64,000 nt of DNA from NCBI RefSeq assembly GCF_025860405.1, contig NZ_CP063785.1:6635390-6699389 (forward strand). Reading direction: 5' to 3'. Shown here piece by piece: positions 32,471 through 41,122 of this stretch. Position numbers and translations under genes: made by a program. Position 1 is the first letter of the stretch; each line of letters begins with the position of its first letter. The DNA is from Tolypothrix sp. PCC 7712. Lineage in GTDB: Bacteria > Cyanobacteriota > Cyanobacteriia > Cyanobacteriales > Nostocaceae. Below the pieces are notes generated by a model. That model searched no databases. It was not told the DNA's origin and saw only the letters and a program-made list of their open reading frames with translations.

Positions 32471-33325
32471 TCATATCACTTTACTATCAATAGGTAGCGA
32501 AAAATCGCGAGACCATTCATTCCAAGAACCAAAATAATTTTTGGCGTAAATTCCGGCTGTTTGTAAAGCAATTAAAGTATTCGCTGCTCTAGAACCTTTA
32601 AAGCAGTAAATATATACTATGGAATCTGAAGTAATACCTATAGATTCACAAATTTCTAAGATTTCTGCCTTTGAGCGAAATAGAGGTATTTCCGCATCAG
32701 ATATCATTAAACGATGCCACTCTAACCACAAAGCATCAGGAATTCTACCTTTACGGGGACAAAAATCTGGAGCATAAGGAGAAGAACTTAACCCCAACCA
32801 TTCTTCGCGATCGCGCACATCTAACTTAATAATTCCAGGATTATCAATTGCTTGCAACATCTCGATGGTAGTCACCATCATCTCAGAATTGGGATGCAAT
32901 TTAAATATGCTGCATTCACGTAATGGTACTTCATTGGTAGTAGGTAATTCCGCCTTCAGCCATGCTCTATATCCTCCATGTAAAACAGATACCTGAGCGC
33001 AACCTAAATATTTTAATAGAAAAGCTGCTCGACAAGATTGACCATAACCTTTATTAAAAGCATCCTCATACACAATTAACCATTCTGTACCAGTAATTCC
33101 AACACTGCTGAGAATTTCTTGAAAATGCTCTTGCAATTTATTTAACCCTGCTGGGTAAGAATTATCTAAAAGATAGGTAAAAAAATCTCTGATATTAATC
33201 GAGTTAGGAATATGCGAAATAGCATATTCTTCTGGACTGCGCGTATCGATAATGACAACCTGTGATGAATTTTCTGCTAACAGCGACGTGAGTTCTTGAG
33301 GAGAAATGAGGGGTTGTGTATTCAC
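32471..33325 (-). CDS. Sulfurtransferase with two rhodanese domains
   Basis: 284 aa. Domain 1 (about 10-125, inactive type: VVIIDTRSPEEYAISHIPNS, no active Cys loop) and domain 2 (about 150-275: KLDVRDREEWLG, YIYCFKGSRAANTLIAL). The active-site loop CFKGSR has the thiosulfate-sulfurtransferase CxxGxR pattern. It moves sulfane sulfur to acceptors such as cyanide or thiols; true acceptor unknown. Convergent with the RMD1-like gene. Confidence 0.9.
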   Translation of the reverse strand: MNTQPLISPQELTSLLAENSSQVVIIDTRSPEEYAISHIPNSINIRDFFTYLLDNSYPAGLNKLQEHFQEILSSVGITGTEWLIVYEDAFNKGYGQSCRAAFLLKYLGCAQVSVLHGGYRAWLKAELPTTNEVPLRECSIFKLHPNSEMMVTTIEMLQAIDNPGIIKLDVRDREEWLGLSSSPYAPDFCPRKGRIPDALWLEWHRLMISDAEIPLFRSKAEILEICESIGITSDSIVYIYCFKGSRAANTLIALQTAGIYAKNYFGSWNEWSRDFSLPIDSKVI

Positions 33326-33451
33326 GCTTTCATGCTTATATCATCGTAATATTAAGCATTATCGCGCCCAGCAGATTTGCTTTAAGAAATGCAAATAACA
33401 GAAGAATAAATTTTAAATGTTATCAGAAAACATTTTTATCAATCTCTTTTT

Positions 33452-34330
33452 TTAGCCTATAGCCCCTATCTTCACGCTAGAATCCCTAACTAATTTATCT
33501 AACTCCTGCTGCATTTGAAAATTAACTAACTCATAACAAGCGTTTACATAATCCCTATCCCTAGCTGCGTCTTTACCATATCGCTCAAAAATAATTGGAG
33601 GACATACACGAGTATGAATTTGCACAGGTAAAGGAATATTAGGTAAAGGGCCAATAGATAAACCCCAAGGTAAACCTAAATAAATGGGAAATACTCCGGG
33701 GTCTAATTTATATAACCAAGGTAGTCCCCACTGATGCAATTGTTTGACTAAATCATAACAGTCAAATAAAACTATCAAAGTATCATGAGCGCCTACAGAT
33801 ATTAATGGGATAATTGGAACTTCTTCTTTTAAAGCTAGTTTGATAAAACCCTTATTTCCAGCAAAATTAATTTTATGGCGTTGGCTATAAGGACGAAACA
33901 TATCATATTGTCCTCCTGGATATACTAAAACGCTAGCACCTTGATCAAAAGCCGCACTAGCCATTTTTGGATGGGCAACAATTGCTCCTAATTTTTGAGC
34001 TAATTTACCTATTATGGGACTGATTTCCCAAGCATAAGGATGCATTAAACCATAAACCAAACGCTCAGTTCCAAAGCGGGAAAACCAATCATACATCATC
34101 ACAATCAAGTCGGGAGAAGCCATCCCACCGTTATGAGAACCAACTAGTAATACCTTTCCTTCTTTTGGGATGTAATCCCAGCCATCAGTTTTTACTTGAA
34201 AGTAGTAACGATACAACCATTCCCCTATAGGCATTAACCTCTCTATAAACTGGGTATCTCGTTCCTTTAATGACCAACCTGGTTTACCGTCAGAGACATT
34301 ATTTAATATTCCAAACAAACTCTTGGTCAT
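33452..34330 (-). CDS. Lysophospholipid acyltransferase-like protein
   Basis: 292 aa. GSHNGGMASPDLIVM gives the acyltransferase H-x(n)-D motif (here with a longer gap than the usual four residues), followed by VLVYPGGQYDMFRPYSQRHKINF (the EG-type/PGG block) and KEEVPIIPLISVGAHDT. Similar to DAGAT/PlsC-like proteins found in many bacteria. Peripheral membrane protein that likely acylates a glycerolipid or sterol-like acceptor. Reaction not certain. Confidence 0.85.
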   Translation of the reverse strand: MTKSLFGILNNVSDGKPGWSLKERDTQFIERLMPIGEWLYRYYFQVKTDGWDYIPKEGKVLLVGSHNGGMASPDLIVMMYDWFSRFGTERLVYGLMHPYAWEISPIIGKLAQKLGAIVAHPKMASAAFDQGASVLVYPGGQYDMFRPYSQRHKINFAGNKGFIKLALKEEVPIIPLISVGAHDTLIVLFDCYDLVKQLHQWGLPWLYKLDPGVFPIYLGLPWGLSIGPLPNIPLPVQIHTRVCPPIIFERYGKDAARDRDYVNACYELVNFQMQQELDKLVRDSSVKIGAIG

Positions 34331-34453
34331 ACGTTTAATATATAGATTTTCAGGACTAACTAATTATCCTAATAAACTTGCATATTTATTTGATGAATCT
34401 CTAAGTTGAAATTTAATGTTTCATACTATCTTCTCTACGATGCTGAATAATTA

Positions 34454-34933
34454 TTACTGTTTGTATAAGTTTAATTGCGTTAAATTAATAAATGATTCCC
34501 TTGTCGATGAATTTGGAAAGGGCGCAGCGTCAAACTGTACTACTCCAATAGCTTCAACGATTTGATTATTATATTTTTCTACTTCATCAGGCGATCGCAA
34601 CGATTGTTTATTCCAAGATGGGTAAATACTTACCTTAGTTTCATCCTCCAACACAACTTGTGACTTGATATACAGTCCTTGAAATCCTGGTATTCCGGTA
34701 GATTCTGGGTTGGGTTTCCAGCTTCTAGATGTGTAACGTCCAATGAGTTTCACCCGTTGACCATTCAGACGAATTAAATCGTCACGATTTTTAACTATTT
34801 CCAATTTCCTTTGTGGAACTTCTTGATTATTTACTTGGGACAGTTGGCTAGTACTAGGTTGAACCTCTACAAATAGACCTAATATGATTGACACAGTTAC
34901 ACTTGAAGCAATAGTAACAGAGCGTAATAGCAT
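34454..34933 (-). CDS. Exported hypothetical protein, 159 aa
   Basis: Signal peptide MLLRSVTIASSVTVSIILGLFVEV. Mature part has VKNRDDLIRLNGQRVKLIGRYTSR, LEDETKVSIYPSWN and NNQIVEAIGVVQFD, a beta-barrel-like OB pattern. I chose ATG 34933 because GGAG precedes it by 6 nt; the ATG at 34969 would put 12 polar residues before the signal peptide. Function unknown. Last gene before the nifE junction. Confidence 0.7.
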   Translation of the reverse strand: MLLRSVTIASSVTVSIILGLFVEVQPSTSQLSQVNNQEVPQRKLEIVKNRDDLIRLNGQRVKLIGRYTSRSWKPNPESTGIPGFQGLYIKSQVVLEDETKVSIYPSWNKQSLRSPDEVEKYNNQIVEAIGVVQFDAAPFPNSSTRESFINLTQLNLYKQ

Positions 34934-35104
34934 TTTATTCTCCACTTTTGAGCCAGGGATATTGCTCAATCACGAGTGTTTATAGTTACACTTGTAAATC
35001 AACTATAGTTGAACTTACAACAGGATTGTGTAGCTGCCCTCAAATAAAATACATTGAGCAATATTGCCTTCTTTTTTCCAGATGTCTGCAATTGAAACTC
35101 TAAT

Positions 35105-35136
35105 GGTGTTGTAGTAAGCGTTTGTGTGAACCTGAA
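35105..35136 (+). other. nifE junction 2 (attR-like)
   Basis: Half-site GGTGTTGTAGTAAGCGTT (35105-35122), TGTGT, core GAACCTGAA (35128-35136), then nifE. With the half-site at 24955-24972 it forms a dyad of 18-bp arms around a 12-bp centre. Orientation is opposite to the other nifE junction. Confidence 0.85.
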
Positions 35137-35970
35137 TATACTACACCTTATGATATTAACTTAATCGGCGAGTACAACATCGCCGGCGAAATGTGGGGAG
35201 TGACACCACTATTGGAAAAATTGGGCATTCGTGTTTTATCAAAAATTACAGGTGATGCTCGCTATCAAGAAATTACCTACGCTCACCGTGCGAAGCTGAA
35301 TGTCATGATCTGCTCGCGCGCTTTGCTGAACATGGCGAGAAAAATGGAGGAACGTTACGGCATTCCTTACATTGAAGAGTCTTTCTACGGCATCGATGAT
35401 ATGAATCGTTGTCTGCGAAATATTGCTGCTAAATTAGGAGATCCGGATTTACAAGAGCGCACAGAAAAGCTAATTGCTGAAGAAACAGCTGCTCTAGATT
35501 TGGCTTTGGCTCCCTATCGTGCGCGACTCAAAGGCAAGCGCGTTGTCTTGTATACAGGCGGTGTTAAGAGCTGGTCAATTATCTCCGCAGCAAAAGACTT
35601 AGGTATCGAAGTGGTCGCCACCAGCACCCGCAAGAGTACAGAAGAAGACAAAGCCAAGATTAAAAAATTAATCGGTAACGATGGCATCATGCTGGAAAAA
35701 GGCAATGCTAAAGAATTGCTGCAACTGGTAAAAGACACCAACGCCGATATGTTAATTGCTGGGGGACGTAACCAATATACAGCCCTCAAAGCCCGGATAC
35801 CCTTCCTCGACATTAACCAAGAACGTCACCATCCCTACGCAGGTTATGTAGGCATGGTGGAAATGGCCAGAGAATTATACGAAGCACTCTACAGCCCAAT
35901 TTGGGAACAAATTCGCAAACCAGCGCCTTGGGATGAGGTTGAGGAATCTGAGCAATTGGCTGTGCTTTAG
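35128..35970 (+). CDS. nifE: NifE, C-terminal segment (3' part of split gene)
   Basis: Starts inside the core (GAA-CCT-GAA = EPE) and continues YTTPYDINLIGEYNIAGEMW, GVTPLLEKLGIRVLSKITGD, then VNVMICSRALLN-like segment, RVVLYTGGVKSW and the C-terminal DINQERHHPYAGYVGMVEMA. The joined protein is 189 + 277 = 466 aa, normal for NifE. No native start codon: the TTG at 35122 belongs to the element. After a 170-bp pyrimidine-rich spacer comes nifN. Confidence 0.97.
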   Translation, partial: EPEYTTPYDINLIGEYNIAGEMWGVTPLLEKLGIRVLSKITGDARYQEITYAHRAKLNVMICSRALLNMARKMEERYGIPYIEESFYGIDDMNRCLRNIAAKLGDPDLQERTEKLIAEETAALDLALAPYRARLKGKRVVLYTGGVKSWSIISAAKDLGIEVVATSTRKSTEEDKAKIKKLIGNDGIMLEKGNAKELLQLVKDTNADMLIAGGRNQYTALKARIPFLDINQERHHPYAGYVGMVEMARELYEALYSPIWEQIRKPAPWDEVEESEQLAVL

Positions 35971-36019
35971 GGGACTGGGGATTGGGGACTGGGGATTAGG
36001 AAGAGTAAAAAAATTCTCC

Positions 36020-36108
36020 CTAATCTCCCTCATCCCCCTCATCCCCCTCATCCCCCTCATCCCCCTCATCTCCCCCATCCCCCTCATCTCCCCCATCCCC
36101 CTGCTATC
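36020..36108. repeat. Pyrimidine-only 9-bp tandem repeats between nifE and nifN
   Basis: About ten units of CATCCCCCT/CATCTCCCC, preceded by GGGGACT/GGGGATT heptamers at about 35970-35998. One strand is almost purely C/T over nearly 90 bp in the mRNA linking nifE and nifN. Confidence 0.8.
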
Positions 36109-36142
36109 TCATCTCTCTATACTCAAACTTGGTATTAGTTAA

Positions 36143-37462
36143 ATGGCGATCGTTACTACTCCCAACAAACCAGTTACAGTTAATCCTTTAAAGCAAAGCC
36201 AAGCTTTGGGTGCATCTTTAGCTTTCTTGGGATTAAAGGGCATGATTCCCTTATTTCACGGCTCTCAAGGTTGTACTGCTTTTGCCAAAGTTGTTTTAGT
36301 ACGGCATTTTCGGGAAGCAATTCCCCTAGCAACTACAGCCATGACGGAAGTGACTACCATTTTGGGTGGTGAAGACAATGTGGAACAAGCAATTCTGACC
36401 TTGGTAGAAAAATCTCAGCCAGAAATTATCGGTTTATGTAGCACTGGGTTAACGGAAACTAGAGGCGATGATATTGAACGTTTCTTGAAAGAGATTCGGG
36501 AACGTCACCCAGAATTGGATCGGCTACCAATTGTTTTTGCGCCCACACCTGATTTTAAAGGTGCTTTACAAGATGGCTATGCAGTAGCTGTAGAAAGCAT
36601 TGTTCAGGAAATTCCGCGTCCTTGTGCTACCAGAATTGAACAAGTCACCATCTTGGCGGGTTCGTCTTTTACACCAGGAGACATCCAAGAAATTAAAGAA
36701 ATGGTAACTAGCTTTGGGCTAGTTCCTATCGTTGTACCCGATTTGAGTGCTTCCTTAGATGGACACTTAGAAGATTCCTATAGTGCGATTACAGCCAGTG
36801 GAACAACAGTAGCTCAACTGCGGGAAGTTGGCGGTTCTGCTTTCACGATCGCACTTGGTGAAAGTATGCGCGGTGCAGCACGGATTCTGCAAGAACGGTT
36901 TGGCATTCCCTATGAAGTTTTTGGACAACTCACAGGCTTAGAACCTGTGGATGAGTTTTTGCAAGCTTTAGCGATTCTTAGCGGTAACAGCGTCCCGGAA
37001 AAATATCGCCGCCAACGTCGCCAACTGCAAGACGCAATGTTAGATACTCACTTTTATTTTGGTGCTAAACGCGTATCTTTAGCTTTAGAACCTGATTTGT
37101 TGTGGTCAGCAGTGCATTTCTTGCAATCAATGGGAGCGCAAATTCATGCTGCAGTCACCACAACGCGATCGCCTCTGTTAGAAAAACTCCCCATTAAAAG
37201 CGTCACAATCGGGGATTTGGAAGACTTTGAGGAACTAGCGGTAGGCTCTGACTTGTTAATTGGCAATTCTAACGTAAGTGCGATCGCTAAACGGTTATCC
37301 ATTCCTCTCTATCGCCTCGGAATACCCATTTACGATCGCTTAGGTAATGGTCAATTTACCAAAGTCGGCTACCGCGGCACAATGGAGCTTTTGTTTGGCA
37401 TGGGTAACCTCTTTTTAGAAGCCGAAGAAGAGAGAGTAAAACATTTCCACGGAGATTGGTAA
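36143..37462 (+). CDS. nifN: NifN, FeMo-cofactor scaffold subunit
   Basis: 439 aa. Homologue of NifK that pairs with NifE to form the scaffold where the FeMo-cofactor precursor matures. Shows FHGSQGCTAFAK with Cys44 (the cluster ligand position), TAMTEVTTILGGEDNVEQAI, and the C-terminal LYRLGIPIYDRLG … KVGYRGTMELLF. ATG at 36143 without an obvious Shine-Dalgarno sequence, after the C/T-rich tract. Operon with nifE upstream and nifX downstream. Confidence 0.97.
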   Translation: MAIVTTPNKPVTVNPLKQSQALGASLAFLGLKGMIPLFHGSQGCTAFAKVVLVRHFREAIPLATTAMTEVTTILGGEDNVEQAILTLVEKSQPEIIGLCSTGLTETRGDDIERFLKEIRERHPELDRLPIVFAPTPDFKGALQDGYAVAVESIVQEIPRPCATRIEQVTILAGSSFTPGDIQEIKEMVTSFGLVPIVVPDLSASLDGHLEDSYSAITASGTTVAQLREVGGSAFTIALGESMRGAARILQERFGIPYEVFGQLTGLEPVDEFLQALAILSGNSVPEKYRRQRRQLQDAMLDTHFYFGAKRVSLALEPDLLWSAVHFLQSMGAQIHAAVTTTRSPLLEKLPIKSVTIGDLEDFEELAVGSDLLIGNSNVSAIAKRLSIPLYRLGIPIYDRLGNGQFTKVGYRGTMELLFGMGNLFLEAEEERVKHFHGDW

Positions 37463-37579
37463 GCGGTATTGTCATTTGTCAATCGTCATTAGTCATTAGT
37501 AGATATTCAAATTACTAAATGCAAATGACAAATGACCAATGACAAATGACCAAAAATAAATGACAAAGGACGAATAACG
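37463..37579. repeat. ATGACAA-type STRR between nifN and nifX
   Basis: TCATTAG/TCATTTG and ATGACAA/ATGACCA heptamers on both sides of a short AT-rich centre can pair into a hairpin. The last unit lies 13 bp before the nifX ATG. Confidence 0.6.
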
Positions 37580-37993
37580 ATGAAGATTGCCTTTACGACA
37601 AGTGACCGAGTTCATATTAATGCTCACTTCGGATGGGCAAGACAAATTGAGGTTTATGAAGTCTCTGATGAGGGATCTACATTTGTTGAGACTTTAAGCT
37701 TTGATGGCGACCTCAAAGAAGATGGTAACGAGGATAAAATCACACCAAAACTAGAAGCGCTAGGTGATTGCACAATTGTTTATGTATTAGCAATTGGTGG
37801 TAGCGCTGCTGCACGTTTAATCAAAAAAGGTGTTACCCCAATTAAAGCGCGATCGGAAGAAGAAGAAATCGCGGAAGTATTAACTAAATTAGTCCAAACA
37901 CTCAAAGGTAATCCCCCACCTTGGTTGCGTAAAGCTTTAAAGCAAAAAGACACAAACTTTGCCGATGAATTAGAAAATGAAGCAACAGTATGA
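37580..37993 (+). CDS. nifX: NifX, FeMo-cofactor precursor carrier
   Basis: 137 aa. KIAFTTSDRVHINAHFGWARQIEVYEV at the N-terminus and DCTIVYVLAIGGSAAARLIKKGVTPIKA in the middle define the NifX/NifB C-terminal-like fold that carries NifB-co and precursor between NifB and NifEN. The extension NPPPWLRKALKQ is usual. Its stop overlaps the next start by 4 bp (ATGA), so translation is coupled. Confidence 0.95.
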   Translation: MKIAFTTSDRVHINAHFGWARQIEVYEVSDEGSTFVETLSFDGDLKEDGNEDKITPKLEALGDCTIVYVLAIGGSAAARLIKKGVTPIKARSEEEEIAEVLTKLVQTLKGNPPPWLRKALKQKDTNFADELENEATV

Positions 37994-38466
37994 CTATAGA
38001 TAATAGTGTTAACGGAACTGCCAGCAGTACAGTCTCTAACTCACCTTTCCTGAAGGCGATCATCCAACAAATCCGGGGACAAGATACCTATGGAACATAC
38101 CGGAAGTGGTCTGATGATTTGATTCTTAAACCCTATGTAGTTCCTAAAGCAAAGAAACGGGAAATTCCTATTGATGGTGATGTAGATCCGATTACTCTAG
38201 CACGGATCATGGCATTTTATCGAGCTGTAGCCGCTTGTATTGAAAAGGAAACAGGTCTCATATCCCAGGTTGTAGTTGATATCAACCACGAAGGGTTTGG
38301 TTGGGTACTTGTTTTCACTGGCCGCCTTTTGTTAGTCACAAGAACCTTACGTGATGCCCATCGCTTTGGCTTTGATTCCCTAGAAAAAGTTGCAGAAGAG
38401 GGAGCCAAGTTAATAGAAAAAGGCATCGATTTAGTAAATCGTTTCCCCGAAGTTGGCAAGCTTTAA
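37990..38466 (+). CDS. NifX-associated protein (DUF269)
   Basis: 158 aa. SPFLKAIIQQIRGQDTYGTY, KPYVVPKAKKREIPIDGDVD and ISQVVVDINHEGFGWVLVFTGRLLLVTRTLRDAHRFGFDS are the family signature. Members always sit after nifX in diazotrophs; a role in cofactor synthesis or Fe-S homeostasis is suspected but not settled. Overlaps nifX by 4 bp. Confidence 0.93.
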   Translation: MTIDNSVNGTASSTVSNSPFLKAIIQQIRGQDTYGTYRKWSDDLILKPYVVPKAKKREIPIDGDVDPITLARIMAFYRAVAACIEKETGLISQVVVDINHEGFGWVLVFTGRLLLVTRTLRDAHRFGFDSLEKVAEEGAKLIEKGIDLVNRFPEVGKL

Positions 38467-38596
38467 TTCGTCAATAGTCAAGGGTCAAAAGAGTTTGGAT
38501 TCTTGACTCTGGACTTTTGAACGCCAGTTGCTTCAAGTCGGCAAAGCCGCCCAACGCACTGGCTCCTCTAGACTCTGGAATTTTGACTTTGAACAA

Positions 38597-38793
38597 ATGA
38601 CAACTGAAGAACTAAAAGGCAAAATCAGACGGCTCAATAGTAAAGCAGGTCAAATGAAAATGGATCTGCACGACTTAGCAGAGGGATTACCCACAGACTT
38701 TGAAAAATTGATGGATGTTGCAGCTGAAACTTATGCTATCTATCGCGAGCTAGATGAACTTAAGCAACAGCTTAAAAAAATGGAGAAGGGTGA

Positions 38794-38797
<4 letters not shown>
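38597..38797 (+). CDS. CCE_0567 family small metalloprotein
   Basis: 66 aa. Two-helix hairpin: MTTEELKGKIRRLNSKAGQM, LHDLAEGLPTDFEKLMDVA and YRELDELKQQLKKME. A small nif-associated family whose structure from Cyanothece is a metal-binding helical hairpin (established); exact role unknown. The frame is open upstream to 38528 but the conserved start is MTTEEL at 38597. Overlaps nifW by 4 bp. Confidence 0.9.
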
Positions 38798-39111
<314 letters not shown>

Positions 39112-39121
39112 GAGGTAAAAA

Positions 39122-39922
39122 GTGGTAAACCTAACGCCTACCGAATTAGAACGTTATAGTCGCCAAATGATGCTCCCTAATTTTGGCGAATTAGCTCAGA
39201 AGCGCCTGAAGTCAGCGACGGTTTTGGTTACAGGTGTGGGGGGATTAGGCGGTACAGCGGCGCTTTACTTAGCTGTAGCGGGCGTTGGGCGGCTAATCTT
39301 AGTACGAGGTGGTGACCTGCGGCTAGATGATATGAATCGTCAAGTCCTCATGACAGACGATTGGGTAGGTCAGCCAAGGGTATTCAAAGCTAAAGAAACT
39401 TTGGAAGCGATTAATCCTGATGTCCAAGTGGAAGCGGTTCATGATTACATCACCCCGGAAAATGTAGACGAGTTAGTACAGTCCGCTGATATGGCTCTTG
39501 ACTGCGCCCACAATTTTACAGAGCGTAATTTGTTGAATGCGGCTTGTGTGCGTTGGCGTAAGCCAATGGTGGAAGCAGCAATGGACGGAATGGAGGCTTA
39601 CCTGACTACGATTATTCCTGGTGTGACTCCTTGCTTGTCTTGTCTGTTTCCAGAAAAACCTGATTGGGATCGGCGTGGCTTTTCAGTTCTGGGGGCTGTT
39701 TCTGGAACACTTGCTTGTTTAACAGCACTGGAAGCGATCAAGCTGATCACTGGGTTTAGTCAACCGTTACTGTCACAACTGTTGACAATAGACCTAGCTC
39801 GGATGGAATTTGCCAAACGGCGTTCTCACCGCGATCGCGCTTGTCCTGTCTGCGGAAATAGTGCACCCTGGAGATACGCACAATCAGGTTCTATGGAACC
39901 CACCAGCAATTTCACAAAATAA
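39122..39922 (+). CDS. hesA: HesA, ThiF/MoeB-like adenylating enzyme
   Basis: 266 aa. GTG start at 39122 behind AGGAGG. Rossmann ATP site VLVTGVGGLGGTAALYLAVAGVG, then RQ/R-type DMNRQVLM and the AANF-like helix DCAHNFTERNLLN; two CxxC zinc pairs, CLSCLFP and CPVCGN. E1-like enzymes activate a C-terminal Gly of a partner protein; HesA is linked to heterocyst nitrogen fixation, perhaps Mo or sulfur delivery (partly inference). Confidence 0.93.
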   Translation: MVNLTPTELERYSRQMMLPNFGELAQKRLKSATVLVTGVGGLGGTAALYLAVAGVGRLILVRGGDLRLDDMNRQVLMTDDWVGQPRVFKAKETLEAINPDVQVEAVHDYITPENVDELVQSADMALDCAHNFTERNLLNAACVRWRKPMVEAAMDGMEAYLTTIIPGVTPCLSCLFPEKPDWDRRGFSVLGAVSGTLACLTALEAIKLITGFSQPLLSQLLTIDLARMEFAKRRSHRDRACPVCGNSAPWRYAQSGSMEPTSNFTK

Positions 39923-40138
39923 TCAGCTTCATTGCGTTGAATTGCATATCTCTTCGTTTAGCCCTTTATTAGTCATTTGTTTTCTGCCCATTGTAAATAC
40001 AAAGTCAATCTCAATTCCTTTGTAAATACAAATTACAACTGGCTGATTATTAAGGACAAATATGCAATTAAAACGCTTCACAACTTAAGAAACCACACCT
40101 GTAATTACAACCACTATCGCAACAAATCAGGAGATGTG

Positions 40139-40510
40139 ATGACTGTTACTTTGACAGAAAAAGCTGAATTTCGTCTGCGGGCGTTCTTAGTCGGTTCTGC
40201 CCCCGACTCCAATGTTGCAACTAAAGGCGTTCGCATCTCTGTAAAAGATGGTGGTTGCAGTGGCTATGAGTATGGCATGGAGATTACTAGCAAGCCACAA
40301 CCAGACGATTTAGTAATTCAGCAAGGAAAAGTACAACTTTACGTTGACGCTCAAAGCGCACCGTTATTAGAAGGTGTTGTCATCGATTTTGTTGATGGGG
40401 TAATGGACAGCGGTTTTAAGTTTACTAACCCCAATGCAACCGATACTTGTGGTTGTGGTAAGTCCTTCAAAACCGGTGATTGCACACCTAACGGTGTACC
40501 TTGCAGCTAA
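40139..40510 (+). CDS. hesB: HesB/NifIscA-type Fe-S assembly protein
   Basis: 123 aa. A-type carrier with the three conserved cysteines: Cys40 (KDGGCSGYEYGM) and Cys104/Cys106 (TCGCGKSF). The C-terminal extension DCTPNGVPCS has two more Cys, as in heterocystous HesB. Transfers Fe-S clusters to nitrogenase-related apo-proteins. ATG 40139 follows AGGAG; the frame upstream to 39977 is not conserved-looking. Confidence 0.93.
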   Translation: MTVTLTEKAEFRLRAFLVGSAPDSNVATKGVRISVKDGGCSGYEYGMEITSKPQPDDLVIQQGKVQLYVDAQSAPLLEGVVIDFVDGVMDSGFKFTNPNATDTCGCGKSFKTGDCTPNGVPCS

Positions 40511-40716
40511 TACTGTTTCAGATTTAATCAACACATAAAAACCGCTTCGCGGAATTCAAGCAAAATCCGTCGTAAAAAAATTGAATTTCGCCTAGCGGTA
40601 ATAGTGTCGATTCTGCTGCAGAAGCGCTCCGTGTAGCTGCATCAAGAGTAAAAGCGGGAGACTACCAAACTCTGGTAATTAAACCTAATTGTAGAAAGTT
40701 TGAGGAGAATCGGAAA

Positions 40717-41016
40717 ATGGCTACCTACCAAGTTAGATTGATCAACAAAAAAGAAGATCTCGACAGCACAATTGAGATTGATGAAGATACAACCATCCTC
40801 GAAGGAGCAGCAGAAAACGGTATTGAACTACCCTTCTCTTGCCACTCTGGATCTTGCTCTAGCTGTGTAGGTAAGGTTGTAGAAGGTGAAGTTGATCAAT
40901 CTGATCAAATCTTCTTAGATGACGAGCAAATGTCTAAGGGATTTGCTTTACTATGTGTTACCTATCCCCGTTCTAACTGCACAATCAAGACTCACCAAGA
41001 ACCATATCTTGTATAA
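40717..41016 (+). CDS. fdxH: FdxH, heterocyst [2Fe-2S] ferredoxin
   Basis: 99 aa plant-type ferredoxin. Cluster ligands Cys42, Cys47, Cys50 and Cys80 (SCHSGSCSSC … LLCV). The basic N-terminal RLINKKEDLDSTI and the acidic patch order match FdxH, which passes electrons to dinitrogenase reductase in heterocysts. RBS GAGGAG 9 nt before ATG 40717. Confidence 0.96.
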   Translation: MATYQVRLINKKEDLDSTIEIDEDTTILEGAAENGIELPFSCHSGSCSSCVGKVVEGEVDQSDQIFLDDEQMSKGFALLCVTYPRSNCTIKTHQEPYLV

Positions 41017-41045
41017 AGTGTAGTTATCGCTTGAACCTAGGATTC

Positions 41046-41068
41046 AGGATGAAAAGTATCTTCATCCT
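41046..41068 (+). terminator. Hairpin after fdxH
   Basis: AGGATGAA (41046-41053) pairs with TTCATCCT (41061-41068), 30-50 bp after the fdxH stop. No strong U-run, so partial termination or mRNA protection is as likely. Confidence 0.55.
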
Positions 41069-41122
41069 AGCCTGGGGCAAGCTTGATTTAATGCATCTAC
41101 AAATATAATATTTATACTACTT

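Larger units (their letters stand above)
26466..35127. mobile_element. Interruption DNA between the inverted block and nifE 3' part (right arm)
   Basis: About 8.7 kb bounded by a nifK junction on the left and a nifE junction on the right. Carries the second serine recombinase, small ORFs, SNase-like, VOC, SLOG, RMD1-like, rhodanese, acyltransferase and secreted-protein genes. Like the left arm it ends in two different targets. Together the arms total about 17.6 kb. Confidence 0.85.

Noticed and set aside
39977..40138. Longer HesB with 54 extra N-terminal residues
   Set aside because: Extra residues lack conservation-like features, and AGGAG precedes the ATG at 40139.
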